Shown here: in pieces, positions 1 to 7,323 of the stretch
Numbering within the stretch: position 1 is the stretch's first letter
Layout: every line of letters begins with the position of its first letter
Source: Flavobacterium sp. LHD-85
GTDB lineage: Bacteria > Bacteroidota > Bacteroidia > Flavobacteriales > Flavobacteriaceae
Assembly (NCBI RefSeq): GCF_030929595.1
Contig: NZ_JAVFVR010000005.1
Span: 310,001-374,000, forward strand
Length of the DNA stretch: 64,000 nt
Direction: 5' to 3'
Notes under the pieces: generated by a model
What the model was told of the DNA's origin: nothing
Databases searched by the model: none
Seen by the model: the letters and a program-made list of their open reading frames with translations, nothing else
Translations under genes and position numbers: made by a program

Positions 1-241
1 ATTCCTGATAACCCAATTTCATAACATGCTGACCAGAAGAAATAAAAATTAAAGTATGGCAAGAATGCTTAGAAGGCGGAACAGGATGCTGCATCTGCAT
101 CATTTCTTCGATTTCAAGACAGAAAAAATGATCAGAATTCGATTTGAAAAGCAAATGAATAGGGTTATCTTCTCCTAAAAACTTCTCTCGAAATCCTTTT
201 GGCCCATAGGTTTTTATTTTCTCTGCCTGATTCTTTTTCAT
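1..241 (-). CDS. AraC-family transcriptional regulator, N-terminal part (cut by window edge)
   Basis: An open frame starts at the ATG at 239-241 and runs off the left edge, giving about 80 residues without a stop. The peptide begins MKKNQAEKIKTYGPKGF and contains HTLIFISSGQHVMKLGY, which resembles the cupin-like sensor domain of AraC-type regulators (a His-rich beta strand followed by a G-x-H-x-M-K segment). The DNA-binding helices would lie outside the window. It starts 2 bp after the stop of the DUF6642-like gene, so the two are probably co-transcribed. The regulator assignment rests only on the N-terminal sensor pattern and could be another cupin protein. Confidence 0.55.
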   Translation of the reverse strand, partial: MKKNQAEKIKTYGPKGFREKFLGEDNPIHLLFKSNSDHFFCLEIEEMMQMQHPVPPSKHSCHTLIFISSGQHVMKLGYQE

Positions 242-243
242 TT

Positions 244-807
244 TTAATAGTATAATCTAAAATCAAGCAGTTTGCAGAGATTGTAATGTTTGGCATAAAG
301 ATCTTCGACCACTTCAATCAAATTGTCGTTTTCCTGATATAGACTAAAAAACGCCTTGTCAATTGTACTGCAGCTGGCAATTTTATTATAAGTCGAACCA
401 TAGCCAGAAATAGCCCTAGCACCAGTAATATCTAAGAAATATTGCGCTTCTTCTTCGTTTAAATCTAAAACTTTAAGATTCGCAAAATGAATAATTTTGC
501 CTTTCATTTTTCCTTCAAACAATTCTGCAATTTCTTCAATGCTGTAATAATAATCGTGAAGGCAGATATTGTTTTCCTGACCTGGCATTGCCAGATAAAT
601 AATTTCATAATCTTTGAAATTATGATCTTCGTAAAGCAAAATATTCAAGCTTTCTTCTAAGCCTTCAATCGTGTCGCAAGTTTTATGAATGCTCGAAATA
701 CCTTGATCAATAGCCAATTCTTCCAGACATTTTACCACATGTGTTGGCGTATGATCGTCTATATCTTTAACGCCTTCAAGGCAGAAAATAAATTTTTCAT
801 TATCCAT
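244..807 (-). CDS. DUF6642-like hypothetical protein
   Basis: This 187-residue protein has no signal peptide or membrane segment and is probably cytoplasmic. It opens with FIFCLEG and has a central EIIYLAMPG segment, then EGKMKGKIIHFANLKVL, then TGARAISGYGS. From memory this strand order and the closing TGA-x-A-x-x-GY segment fit the uncharacterised DUF6642 family, which has a caspase/CHAT-like look. If so, the places where related proteins may carry a His before Gly and a Cys after the next strand hold Pro and Leu here, so any peptidase dyad would be missing. The function is unknown. It is the first gene of a unit with the AraC-type regulator downstream and has a good promoter at 849-878. 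Confidence 0.75.
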   Translation of the reverse strand: MDNEKFIFCLEGVKDIDDHTPTHVVKCLEELAIDQGISSIHKTCDTIEGLEESLNILLYEDHNFKDYEIIYLAMPGQENNICLHDYYYSIEEIAELFEGKMKGKIIHFANLKVLDLNEEEAQYFLDITGARAISGYGSTYNKIASCSTIDKAFFSLYQENDNLIEVVEDLYAKHYNLCKLLDFRLYY

Positions 808-848
808 GCAGTTACTCTTTCTGGTTTTAAATTTTTTACTGGTTTTAG

Positions 849-878
849 CAAATGTATTTTTTATATCATAAAATCCAA
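849..878 (-). promoter_or_regulatory. Bacteroidota promoter of the DUF6642-like/AraC unit
   Basis: On the minus strand TTG (876-878) is followed by 19 bp and TACATTTG (849-856), matching the -33/-7 consensus TTG ... TAnnTTTG. The predicted start lies about 35 bp upstream of the ATG at 807. Confidence 0.6.
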
Positions 879-948
879 TAGAGAAAACAGACTTTAACGT
901 CTTTTTTTGATTTTAAGTTTAGGTTACAGCGGCATAAATTTTAAAGCG

Positions 949-956
949 TATTTTTG
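949..956 (+). promoter_or_regulatory. -7 promoter element of the nucleosidase gene
   Basis: TATTTTTG fits TAnnTTTG and lies 21 bp before the ATG at 978. No good -33 TTG is seen at the usual spacing. Confidence 0.4.
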
Positions 957-977
957 TAAACCGAAAATAAGTTACAC

Positions 978-1583
978 ATGATACAAATTAACCAAACGGC
1001 ATCTTTTGCTGTTGAAGATATATTATTCTGTTTTGCTCTCGAATCTGAAGCAGCGAAAGTTTTTAAAGGCCACAATGTCTTATTTACTGGAATAGGAAAA
1101 GTAAATGCAGCTTATGAGTTGATAAAAGCGATCCAAAATAAAAAGCCATCTGTAATTATAAATCTAGGGTCGGCAGGAAGCAGTAGTTTTCAAAAAGGAG
1201 ATGTGATTTGCTGCACTAAATTTGTTCAAAGAGATATGGACGTTCGCGGTTTAGGTTTTGCATTGTACGAAACGCCTCTTTCTGGTTTACCGCCAGTTTT
1301 AGAATATGGTTTATTAATGGACAATCTTCAAGAAGGAATCTGCGGAACAGGAGATAATTTCGAAATGGAGCATCGTTCAGACGCTTATAATGTTGTTGAT
1401 ATGGAAGCTTACGCTTTAGCCATGATTGCCATGAAGGAAAATATTCCATTTTTAAGCTTAAAATATATTTCTGATGGAGCCGATGATAATGCCGCCGAAG
1501 ATTGGACAGTTCAAGTTCATAAAGCAGCTATTGCTTACGGGAAAATTTTGGGATTGATAAAAGAATCAGAAGCCATTTCTTAA
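978..1583 (+). CDS. MTA/SAH nucleosidase-like nucleoside phosphorylase family protein
   Basis: A 201-residue member of the PNP/UDP phosphorylase superfamily. Such enzymes cleave the N-glycosidic bond of methylthioadenosine or S-adenosylhomocysteine to recycle methionine and remove inhibitory SAH. Visible marks are LESEA (residues 21-25, place of a catalytic Glu), the glycine loop GSAGS (64-68), VDMEAYA (140-146, the ribose-binding Met-Glu motif) and KYISDGAD (162-169, with the Asp expected to protonate the base). At 201 residues it is shorter than typical MtnN (about 230). A futalosine hydrolase role is possible because that enzyme shares the fold. It is monocistronic, with its own promoter and terminator. 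Confidence 0.8.
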   Translation: MIQINQTASFAVEDILFCFALESEAAKVFKGHNVLFTGIGKVNAAYELIKAIQNKKPSVIINLGSAGSSSFQKGDVICCTKFVQRDMDVRGLGFALYETPLSGLPPVLEYGLLMDNLQEGICGTGDNFEMEHRSDAYNVVDMEAYALAMIAMKENIPFLSLKYISDGADDNAAEDWTVQVHKAAIAYGKILGLIKESEAIS

Positions 1584-1600
1584 TTGAAATGGCTTTTTTT
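1571..1600 (+). terminator. Rho-independent terminator overlapping the nucleosidase stop codon
   Basis: AGCCATTTC (1571-1579) pairs with GAAATGGCT (1586-1594), followed by a T run. The stop codon at 1581-1583 sits in the loop. Confidence 0.8.
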
Positions 1601-1647
1601 ATTTAGATTGCAGACACAGAAACTCAAATATTTTGAAATAAATAATT

Positions 1648-1995
1648 ATGGAAGATTTTATTAATGAGATTTTAGGAGATGATCTTGAAATAGTTGAAAT
1701 AGTAGATTTTAATGATTTTGTTTTTGTTTTTTTTAAGCCCAAAGGGTATAGCAATCCATATAAAGACGAAAGACTAAATTTAGTATCAAGTTCAGGACCA
1801 TTAAAAATAAACACAAAGACAATGGAATATGAATTTACTCATATATATGAGTTTTATTCAGAATATGGAGATAACGAAATAATTTTTCCAAAAAAAGAAG
1901 AAGTTGCTCTTGATTGGGATGAGGTTCTATACAATATTAAAATGAGGGAGCGTTTTAATTCAGAAGACTTTTTTTTTGCTATTAAAAAACTATAA
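1648..1995 (+). CDS. Hypothetical protein, probable N-terminal part of a frameshifted gene
   Basis: An ATG-started frame of 115 residues, very acidic and rich in Phe and Tyr (starts MEDFINEILGDDLEIVEIVD). I do not recognise the family; size, composition and setting resemble small orphan immunity-type proteins, but that is only an impression. Near its end the DNA has nine T in a row (1969-1977). With nine T the protein ends FNSEDFFFAIKKL and stops. Removing one T gives FNSEDFFLLLKNYNLPLDSFD and continues to 2164. The full protein would be about 171 residues, so this reading is probably truncated. The surroundings are more AT-rich than the neighbouring core genes. Confidence 0.6.
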   Translation: MEDFINEILGDDLEIVEIVDFNDFVFVFFKPKGYSNPYKDERLNLVSSSGPLKINTKTMEYEFTHIYEFYSEYGDNEIIFPKKEEVALDWDEVLYNIKMRERFNSEDFFFAIKKL

Positions 1996-2164
1996 TCTAC
2001 CTCTTGATAGTTTTGATATTTATAGTATTAATAGTCAAGATACTATTGAGATTGAAATAAAACATGATGAAGCTGTTAACTATTTAATAGAGTTTCTTGA
2101 GAAAAATAATGGCAATTATATAAAAAAACACAGCAATCATTTTCTCATACAATTAGATATCTAA
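1976..2164 (+). pseudogene. C-terminal part of the 1648 gene, displaced by one frame
   Basis: This frame has no ATG start; the first possible initiator is a TTG inside the T9 tract. The peptide LKNYNLPLDSFDIYSINSQD and on to LIQLDI looks like a normal soluble domain and carries on the composition of the upstream frame. It joins that frame if one T is deleted at 1969-1977. It is therefore better read as the tail of one gene than as an independent 62-residue protein. The shift may be a true mutation, a phase-variable state, ribosomal or polymerase slippage, or a base-calling error. Confidence 0.6.
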
Positions 2165-2191
2165 TTTTTCAGTGATAACAAGATGAAGATA

Positions 2192-2233
2192 AAAAAAGCA
2201 ACAGGAATATTTTTAATTAGGTGTTGCTTTTTT
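2192..2233. terminator. Bidirectional terminator between convergent orphan genes
   Basis: AAAAAAGCAACA (2192-2203) pairs with TGTTGCTTTTTT (2222-2233), giving T runs in both directions. It separates the plus-strand orphan from the minus-strand orphan ending at 2273. Confidence 0.7.
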
Positions 2234-2272
2234 ATTTTAACAATTTTCGAAGGATATATCAAATTGCGTGCT

Positions 2273-2908
2273 CTAACTTATTTTCCTTAACTTTTTGAAG
2301 TCTTCCCACAACTGATTTGTTTTTTCTTGATTAGGAATTCCTCCACTTCCGCTTCTTATGCATATTTCATCTATATATTCTAAAAAATCATAATCTAATG
2401 AGGGTAGACGAAAATCGGTTTGTCTTTTGATAGATAGATTATCAACTTCAATTGTCGACATTTCTCCTTTATAGACATGATTCCCTCTTAATAGAATTTT
2501 TATAACAGGTTCATAGGGATCAGGAAGATTTTGATATTTTTCAAAACGTGGTGAGTTTTTAAATATTTGCCAGTAAATGTATAGGTAAACATATATATAC
2601 TCAAAGCCTCGATATTTACTATTTAAAATAGTTACGTCGTTAAGATAATTAATTCTAAAATCTTCTAAATCAATTAAATCGTTGTTGAATTCTGGAGCTA
2701 GCAAATGAAATAAATTATGTCCGTCTTTTGTTTTATAAATGTTAATTAGCCATTTTTCTTCAATTCCTAATGCAACATACCACTCATACATTTTTGACAG
2801 ATAATCTTTATAAAGTAGAACACCAGAAGTATTTTTGTTTTTTTGGACTTCAATTATTTGAGATTTTAATTCCGCTAATTTTATATTAAATGTTTCAGTT
2901 GTCGTCAT
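2273..2908 (-). CDS. Hypothetical protein of the orphan pocket
   Basis: A 211-residue protein that I do not recognise, without signal peptide or membrane segment. It is rich in aromatic residues (YIYVYLYIYWQIF near the middle), has an N-terminal helical part and ends with the Lys-rich LWEDFKKLRKIS. The C-terminal half contains ILLRGNHVYKGEMSTIEV and EICIRSGSGGIPN, which look like beta strands with loops. It ends 42 bp after the sirtuin start and runs in the same direction, so read-through from the sirtuin gene is possible. Its high AT content matches that of the frameshifted orphan on the other strand. Confidence 0.7.
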   Translation of the reverse strand: MTTTETFNIKLAELKSQIIEVQKNKNTSGVLLYKDYLSKMYEWYVALGIEEKWLINIYKTKDGHNLFHLLAPEFNNDLIDLEDFRINYLNDVTILNSKYRGFEYIYVYLYIYWQIFKNSPRFEKYQNLPDPYEPVIKILLRGNHVYKGEMSTIEVDNLSIKRQTDFRLPSLDYDFLEYIDEICIRSGSGGIPNQEKTNQLWEDFKKLRKIS

Positions 2909-2949
2909 TTTTACCTAGTTAATTTTTCATTTAATCGAGCATTATTTTT

Positions 2950-3777
2950 TTAAGCCAAATGAACGCTTCTAATCATTTCTTTAATCAATTTTAAAGCTTC
3001 AGTAGATGTTTTTCGAATGATGATTTTATTCTTTTTATCTTTTATTAAAGCTGTAAACTGATTGTCTTCTATATTGATGTCAACAATAGTTCCGCCATAT
3101 TTTAAAGTGGTTTCTGCAATTGCAACTGGTAAGTTTGTTGCACCAGAAGTTCCTAGAATAAAAAGTACTCCAGAATTTTTAGCAATTTTCAAGGAACTGA
3201 ATTTTTTATTTGTTTGTTCATCGTAGTATTCATCAAACCATAAAATATTTGGTCTCATCCAACTTCCACAACTTTTGCATTTTAAAAGTTCTATTTCTTT
3301 TTCAGTTAAATCTTCGTCAATCTCTTTTCCTTTTATTTCTTCTGGTAGATTTATGATTTCTTTGCAACCGTTTGAGCACTTTATTTGTCTATTATTTCCA
3401 TGAATTTCGAAAATTCTTTCTGTTCCGCTTAATCGGTGTAAGTTGTCTATATTTTGAGTAATCAGATGAAATCTGTCTTTTAAAATATTTTCAATTTCAA
3501 CCAATTCGTGATGACTTGCATTTGGTTTTGCATTTTCGAACATTTTCTTTCTAAACAATGAATATTGCCAAACTTCCTCAGGATTTTCTTTGAAGTATTT
3601 AAAAGTTCCAAACTCTTCAGGTTTATGAAATTTCGTTCCCTTAATCCAAATGCCATCAACACCTCTATAGGTCGGAATTCCGCTTTCAGAAGAAATTCCA
3701 GCACCTGTTAAAAAGGTAAAAAGGTTTCTTTTATTTTTAGTTGAAACGTGTTTTATTATGTTTTCTAATTGTTCCAT
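2950..3777 (-). CDS. Sir2-family NAD-dependent protein deacylase (sirtuin)
   Basis: A 275-residue sirtuin. It uses NAD+ to remove acyl groups from lysine, giving nicotinamide and O-acyl-ADP-ribose. The NAD-binding loop TGAGISSESGIPTYRG is at residues 24-39, TQNID at 107-111, and the catalytic His126 lies in EIHGN. Four cysteines (134, 138, 167, 170) can form the zinc site; the first pair has three residues between (C-x3-C) and the second two. GTSGATNLPVA (209-219) is the second Rossmann glycine segment. The length is normal for a bacterial CobB-like enzyme, with an extra insertion between the Cys pairs. Sirtuin domains also occur in defence proteins, but no effector domain is fused here and a metabolic role is more likely. 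Confidence 0.9.
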   Translation of the reverse strand: MEQLENIIKHVSTKNKRNLFTFLTGAGISSESGIPTYRGVDGIWIKGTKFHKPEEFGTFKYFKENPEEVWQYSLFRKKMFENAKPNASHHELVEIENILKDRFHLITQNIDNLHRLSGTERIFEIHGNNRQIKCSNGCKEIINLPEEIKGKEIDEDLTEKEIELLKCKSCGSWMRPNILWFDEYYDEQTNKKFSSLKIAKNSGVLFILGTSGATNLPVAIAETTLKYGGTIVDINIEDNQFTALIKDKKNKIIIRKTSTEALKLIKEMIRSVHLA

Positions 3778-3855
3778 GTTTAATGAAAAAGGATAAATCT
3801 TTTAAAGATTAAATATAAACTAAAAATTAATATCAAAAAGTTCTGAGTCTTTATG

Positions 3856-3932
3856 AAGTGCTCCAGCGGAGCAAAATATTTGTAGCATAATTTAGACCCT
3901 CAAAGTCAAAAAGCTCCAGCGGAGCGACATAT
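3856..3932. repeat. Two-hairpin dispersed repeat, family 1, copy A
   Basis: The palindrome GCTCCAGCGGAGC occurs at 3860-3872, followed by AAAATATTTGTAG, and again at 3913-3925, preceded by AAAAA and followed by GACATAT. The two centres are 53 bp apart. The same unit recurs at 7243 and, reversed, at 25652. The rest of the gap 3778-4132 shows no gene or other clear signal. Confidence 0.8.
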
Positions 3933-4132
3933 TGAGAATATCTGATTTTAGTACAAATAAACAATGAAAAACGAATAAATACGCCTCATAACATAAAACT
4001 GATAAGTATTTGATGGGTTATTTTTCAGTAATCTGGAATGTTTGTTTACTAGTGAATTTGAGAAACTTTTTAACTTTATAACCTTCATATTTTACTAACT
4101 AAAGACCTTCAAAAACCAAAATGATTTTAACT

Positions 4133-5935
4133 ATGAAAAAGATAATAATGCTGTGCTGTATTTTTCTGTTAATTGGAAAAACAGTAGCGCAGGAAATTCC
4201 GTTGGTATCCAATATTTCTTCGCGAAACAATATTACTTTAAACGGAAAATGGAGTTATATCGTAGATCCGCTGGAAAATGGATATTTTAATTACCGTTTA
4301 GAGCCTTTTAAAGACAACGGATTTTTTGAGAATAAAAAATGGAACACCACAGAACTGAGCGAATATAATTTTGCGACCTCAGCAGTAATGGATATTCCGT
4401 CTGATTGGAATTCGAAAGATCAAAGATTGTTTTTTTATGAAGGAACGGTTTGGTTTCAGAAAGATTTCAATTATAAAAAAGATGCAAAAACTAAAGGCAT
4501 TCTTCATTTCGGGGCAGTCAATTATGATGCGAAAGTTTATGTAAACGGAAAATTGGCAGGAACACATATTGGCGGTTATACGCCTTTCAATTTTGATGTA
4601 ACCAATTTATTAGTCGATGGAAACAATTTCGTAGTAGTAAAAGTCGATAACAAACGCCACAAAGATAATGTTCCAACGGTAAATATGGATTGGTGGAATT
4701 ACGGTGGCATCACAAGAGACGTAACTCTGGCTCAGGTTCCGAATACGTATATCGAAGATTATTTGGTTCAATTGGATAAAAAAGAAAAAGGAAAAATTTC
4801 GGGCTGGATAAAACTAAATAGCGAATCAGCAAATCAGTCTGTTTCGGTTTCAATTCCAGAATTAAAAACCAAAAAGAGCGTTACGACCGATGCAAAAGGA
4901 ATCGCCTATTTTGAAATTAAAGCCAATCCAGTTTTATGGACGCCTGAAAAACCAAAATTATATGATGTAACCATTTCTAAAGCAGATGAAAATATCGCCG
5001 ATCAAATTGGTTTTAGAACTATCGAAACAAAAGGAAAAGAAATTCTGCTAAACGGAAAAAAAGTCTTTTTACGCGGTATCAGTATTCACGAAGAAGCGCC
5101 TTTCAGATCTGGAAGAGCTTGGTCTCAAGATGATGCTATAACTTTGTTGAATTGGGCAAAAGAATTGGGCTGTAATTATGTTCGTCTGGCGCATTATCCG
5201 CATAACGAAAATATGGTCAAAGAAGCTGAAAAAATGGGATTAATGATTTGGTCTGAAGTTCCGGTTTATTGGACTATTTCGTGGACAAATCCAAATACAT
5301 ACGCTAATGCCGAGCGTCAGTTGCACGATATGATTTATAGAGATAAAAACCGTTGTGGAATCGTGATTTGGTCAATTGCCAATGAAACGCCACACGGCGA
5401 TGACCGAGATGCTTTCTTGAGCAAATTGGCGAAATATGCGCGTACGCAAGACAATTCTCGTTTGATCAGTATGGCGATGGAAGTTACTTCAAGCTCCAAT
5501 AATATCAATACGCTTCATGATAATATGAATGAATATGTAGACATTGTTAGTTTCAACCAATATTTGGGCTGGTACAGAGGAACAAACGAATCTTGCAAAG
5601 ACATGCAATGGGTAATACCGTACAACAAACCTGTTATCATTAGCGAATTCGGAGGTGAAGCTTTACAAGGCCGTCACGGAGATAAAAAAGAACGCTGGAA
5701 CGAAGAATATCAGGAAGAATTATACATTCAAAACACACAAATGTTCAATCGCATTGAGGGATTAGCAGGAGTTTCTCCTTGGATTCTAGTTGACTTCAGA
5801 TCGCCAAGAAGACAGTTGCCAAATATTCAGGATTTCTTCAATCGTAAAGGATTAATCTCAGATCAGGGAATTAAAAAGAAAGCTTTTTATGTGATGAAAG
5901 ACTGGTACAAGCAAAAAGAAGTAGAATATAAGTAA
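4133..5935 (+). CDS. Secreted GH2 glycoside hydrolase, beta-glucuronidase/beta-galactosidase type
   Basis: A 600-residue exported enzyme. I chose the second ATG (4133) because MKKIIMLCCIFLLIGKTVAQ makes a normal signal peptide. The GH2 domain order is visible: a sugar-binding jelly roll (about 25-205, with MDWWNYGGITRDV), an Ig-like domain (about 206-300) and a TIM barrel. The acid/base is Glu418 in SIANET and the nucleophile is Glu505 in IISEFGGE. Near the C terminus NRKG (Asn570, Lys572) matches the Asn-x-Lys motif that binds the glucuronate carboxylate in GUS enzymes, so a uronidase is favoured over a galactosidase. It stands alone, without SusCD or other carbohydrate genes next to it. Confidence 0.85.
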   Translation: MKKIIMLCCIFLLIGKTVAQEIPLVSNISSRNNITLNGKWSYIVDPLENGYFNYRLEPFKDNGFFENKKWNTTELSEYNFATSAVMDIPSDWNSKDQRLFFYEGTVWFQKDFNYKKDAKTKGILHFGAVNYDAKVYVNGKLAGTHIGGYTPFNFDVTNLLVDGNNFVVVKVDNKRHKDNVPTVNMDWWNYGGITRDVTLAQVPNTYIEDYLVQLDKKEKGKISGWIKLNSESANQSVSVSIPELKTKKSVTTDAKGIAYFEIKANPVLWTPEKPKLYDVTISKADENIADQIGFRTIETKGKEILLNGKKVFLRGISIHEEAPFRSGRAWSQDDAITLLNWAKELGCNYVRLAHYPHNENMVKEAEKMGLMIWSEVPVYWTISWTNPNTYANAERQLHDMIYRDKNRCGIVIWSIANETPHGDDRDAFLSKLAKYARTQDNSRLISMAMEVTSSSNNINTLHDNMNEYVDIVSFNQYLGWYRGTNESCKDMQWVIPYNKPVIISEFGGEALQGRHGDKKERWNEEYQEELYIQNTQMFNRIEGLAGVSPWILVDFRSPRRQLPNIQDFFNRKGLISDQGIKKKAFYVMKDWYKQKEVEYK

Positions 5936-5951
5936 AGATCGACCAAGTAGA

Positions 5952-5990
5952 AAAACCTTCAAAGTCATTTTGATTTTGGAGGTTTTTTTT
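5952..5990 (+). terminator. Terminator after the GH2 gene
   Basis: AAAACCTTCAAA (5952-5963) pairs with TTTGGAGGTTTT (5975-5986) with one G:U pair, followed by a T run. Confidence 0.7.
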
Positions 5991-6032
5991 ATGTTTTTTC
6001 CTTAATTTTATTTGAAAAAATAGAAGACTTCA

Positions 6033-6662
6033 ATGGAACTAGAAATTGTCATAAGATTGCTTTTAGCAGCATTTTGGGGAGCTTTAATTGGTGCCGAAAG
6101 AGAATATAGCGGAAAAGCGGCTGGTCTTCGCACCACAATAATGATTTCTGTAGGAGCTTGTTTCTTTACCTTTATGTCTGAATGGATTGGCGGAGCAGGA
6201 AACCCTGATAGAATAGCATCTAATATTGTAACCGGTTTAGGTTTTCTTTGCGCAGGAGTGATTTTTAGATCAGACAGCCATGTTACAGGTATTACGACAG
6301 CGGCAACGATATGGTCGGTTGCTGCGGTGAGCATGGGGGTAGGAGCGGGTTATTATTTTGCATCGGCTTGCGCGGCTTTGATGATTCTTTCAATTCTTAC
6401 GGTGCTTACATTTCTTCAAGATAAAATTGACCTCATCAACGAACATAAAACGCTTCGAATAACTTTTAAACGTTCGGACGATGGTCTCGAAAGATGCAAA
6501 GAACTTTTTTCTGCTAGTGGCGTAAAATCAAAACTGATTACACAGCGTCGTAGTTTAGATCATGTGGTTTTAGAATGGCAGATACATGGTTCCAAAAAAT
6601 CTATAGAATCTTTGTATGCATCACTTTTGCAAGAACCTATTTTTGAGGAATTAGTATTATAA
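6033..6662 (+). CDS. MgtC/SapB-family membrane protein
   Basis: A 209-residue inner-membrane protein. The N-terminal half is hydrophobic with about four to five helices and the family pattern: RLLLAAFWGALIGAERE at the start, GLRTTIMISVGA around residue 32, then GLGFLCAGVIFR and GITTAATIW. The C-terminal part (about 135-209) is a soluble ACT-like tail. MgtC proteins are linked to growth in low magnesium and to inhibition of F-type ATP synthase, but the function of environmental homologues is not settled. The acetyltransferase gene follows after 11 bp, so the two form an operon. Confidence 0.85.
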   Translation: MELEIVIRLLLAAFWGALIGAEREYSGKAAGLRTTIMISVGACFFTFMSEWIGGAGNPDRIASNIVTGLGFLCAGVIFRSDSHVTGITTAATIWSVAAVSMGVGAGYYFASACAALMILSILTVLTFLQDKIDLINEHKTLRITFKRSDDGLERCKELFSASGVKSKLITQRRSLDHVVLEWQIHGSKKSIESLYASLLQEPIFEELVL

Positions 6663-6673
6663 CAACAAAAAAT

Positions 6674-7195
6674 ATGAATTTTAATTTACAGCCCGTTTTA
6701 GAAAATGATCTTTGCATTTTGTCTCCTTTAGAAGAAAAAGATTTCGAAGCTTTGTACAAAGTAGCTTCTGATCCTAAAATTTGGGAACAGCATCCAAATA
6801 AAGACCGATGGAAAAAAGAAGTCTTTGAGAATTTCTTTGAAGGAGCCATGAAAAGCAAAGGCGCTTTTAAAATTATAAGTAAAGAAACAGGAGAGTTTAT
6901 CGGAAGTACGCGATTTTACGATTTCAATCAAGAAGAGGATAGCATTTTCATCGGCTATACTTTTTATGCGGTTTCGTGTTGGGGAAAAGGTGTGAACCAA
7001 AGCGTAAAAAAAATAATGCTGGATTACCTTTTTCAATTTGTTTCAAAAGTGAAATTTCATATTGGCTCAGAAAATATCAGATCACAAATTGCAATTTCGA
7101 GAGTAGGAGCCGAAAAAGTAGCCGAAGAAGAAGTGGCTTATTTTGGAGAAAAGCCAAAGTTGAATTTTGTGTATCAAATAAATAAAGTAGACTAG
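6674..7195 (+). CDS. GNAT N-acetyltransferase, RimJ/RimL type
   Basis: A 173-residue acetyl-CoA-dependent acyltransferase. It begins with the RimJ/RimL-like segment LSPLEEKDFEALYKVASDP and has the GNAT core FKIISKETGEFIGSTRF followed by YTFYAVSCWGKGVNQSVKK (acetyl-CoA loop, with Trp-Gly-Lys-Gly in place of the usual Gln/Arg-x-x-Gly-x-Gly) and a C-terminal strand ISRVGAEKVAEEE. The substrate cannot be read from sequence; relatives acetylate ribosomal proteins, amino acids or small amines. It is co-transcribed with the MgtC-like gene and closed by a strong terminator. Confidence 0.85.
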   Translation: MNFNLQPVLENDLCILSPLEEKDFEALYKVASDPKIWEQHPNKDRWKKEVFENFFEGAMKSKGAFKIISKETGEFIGSTRFYDFNQEEDSIFIGYTFYAVSCWGKGVNQSVKKIMLDYLFQFVSKVKFHIGSENIRSQIAISRVGAEKVAEEEVAYFGEKPKLNFVYQINKVD

Positions 7196-7201
7196 AAAAA
7201 C

Positions 7202-7237
7202 AAAAAGGCCGACTTAAAATAGTCGGCCTTTTTGTTT
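7202..7237 (+). terminator. Strong terminator after the MgtC-like/GNAT operon
   Basis: AAAAAGGCCGACT (7202-7214) pairs perfectly with AGTCGGCCTTTTT (7221-7233) around a 6-base loop. Confidence 0.85.
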
Positions 7238-7242
7238 TGTGA

Positions 7243-7317
7243 AACTGCTCCAGCGGAGCAAAATATTTATAGCAAATACAGAAGCAAGTATCAAAAAGCT
7301 CCAGAGGAGCGACATAT
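7243..7317. repeat. Two-hairpin dispersed repeat, family 1, copy B
   Basis: GCTCCAGCGGAGC (7247-7259) followed by AAAATATTTATAG, and GCTCCAGAGGAGC (7298-7310) preceded by AAAAA and followed by GACATAT. Centres are 51 bp apart. The unit sits directly between a terminator and the stop of the convergent DUF4249 gene. Confidence 0.8.
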
Positions 7318-7323
7318 AAAAAA

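Noticed and set aside
2950..3777. Sirtuin as part of a defence system with the neighbouring orphan.
   Set aside because: The sirtuin is a stand-alone CobB-like enzyme with an intact active site and no effector domain, and the neighbour has no recognisable defence domain.
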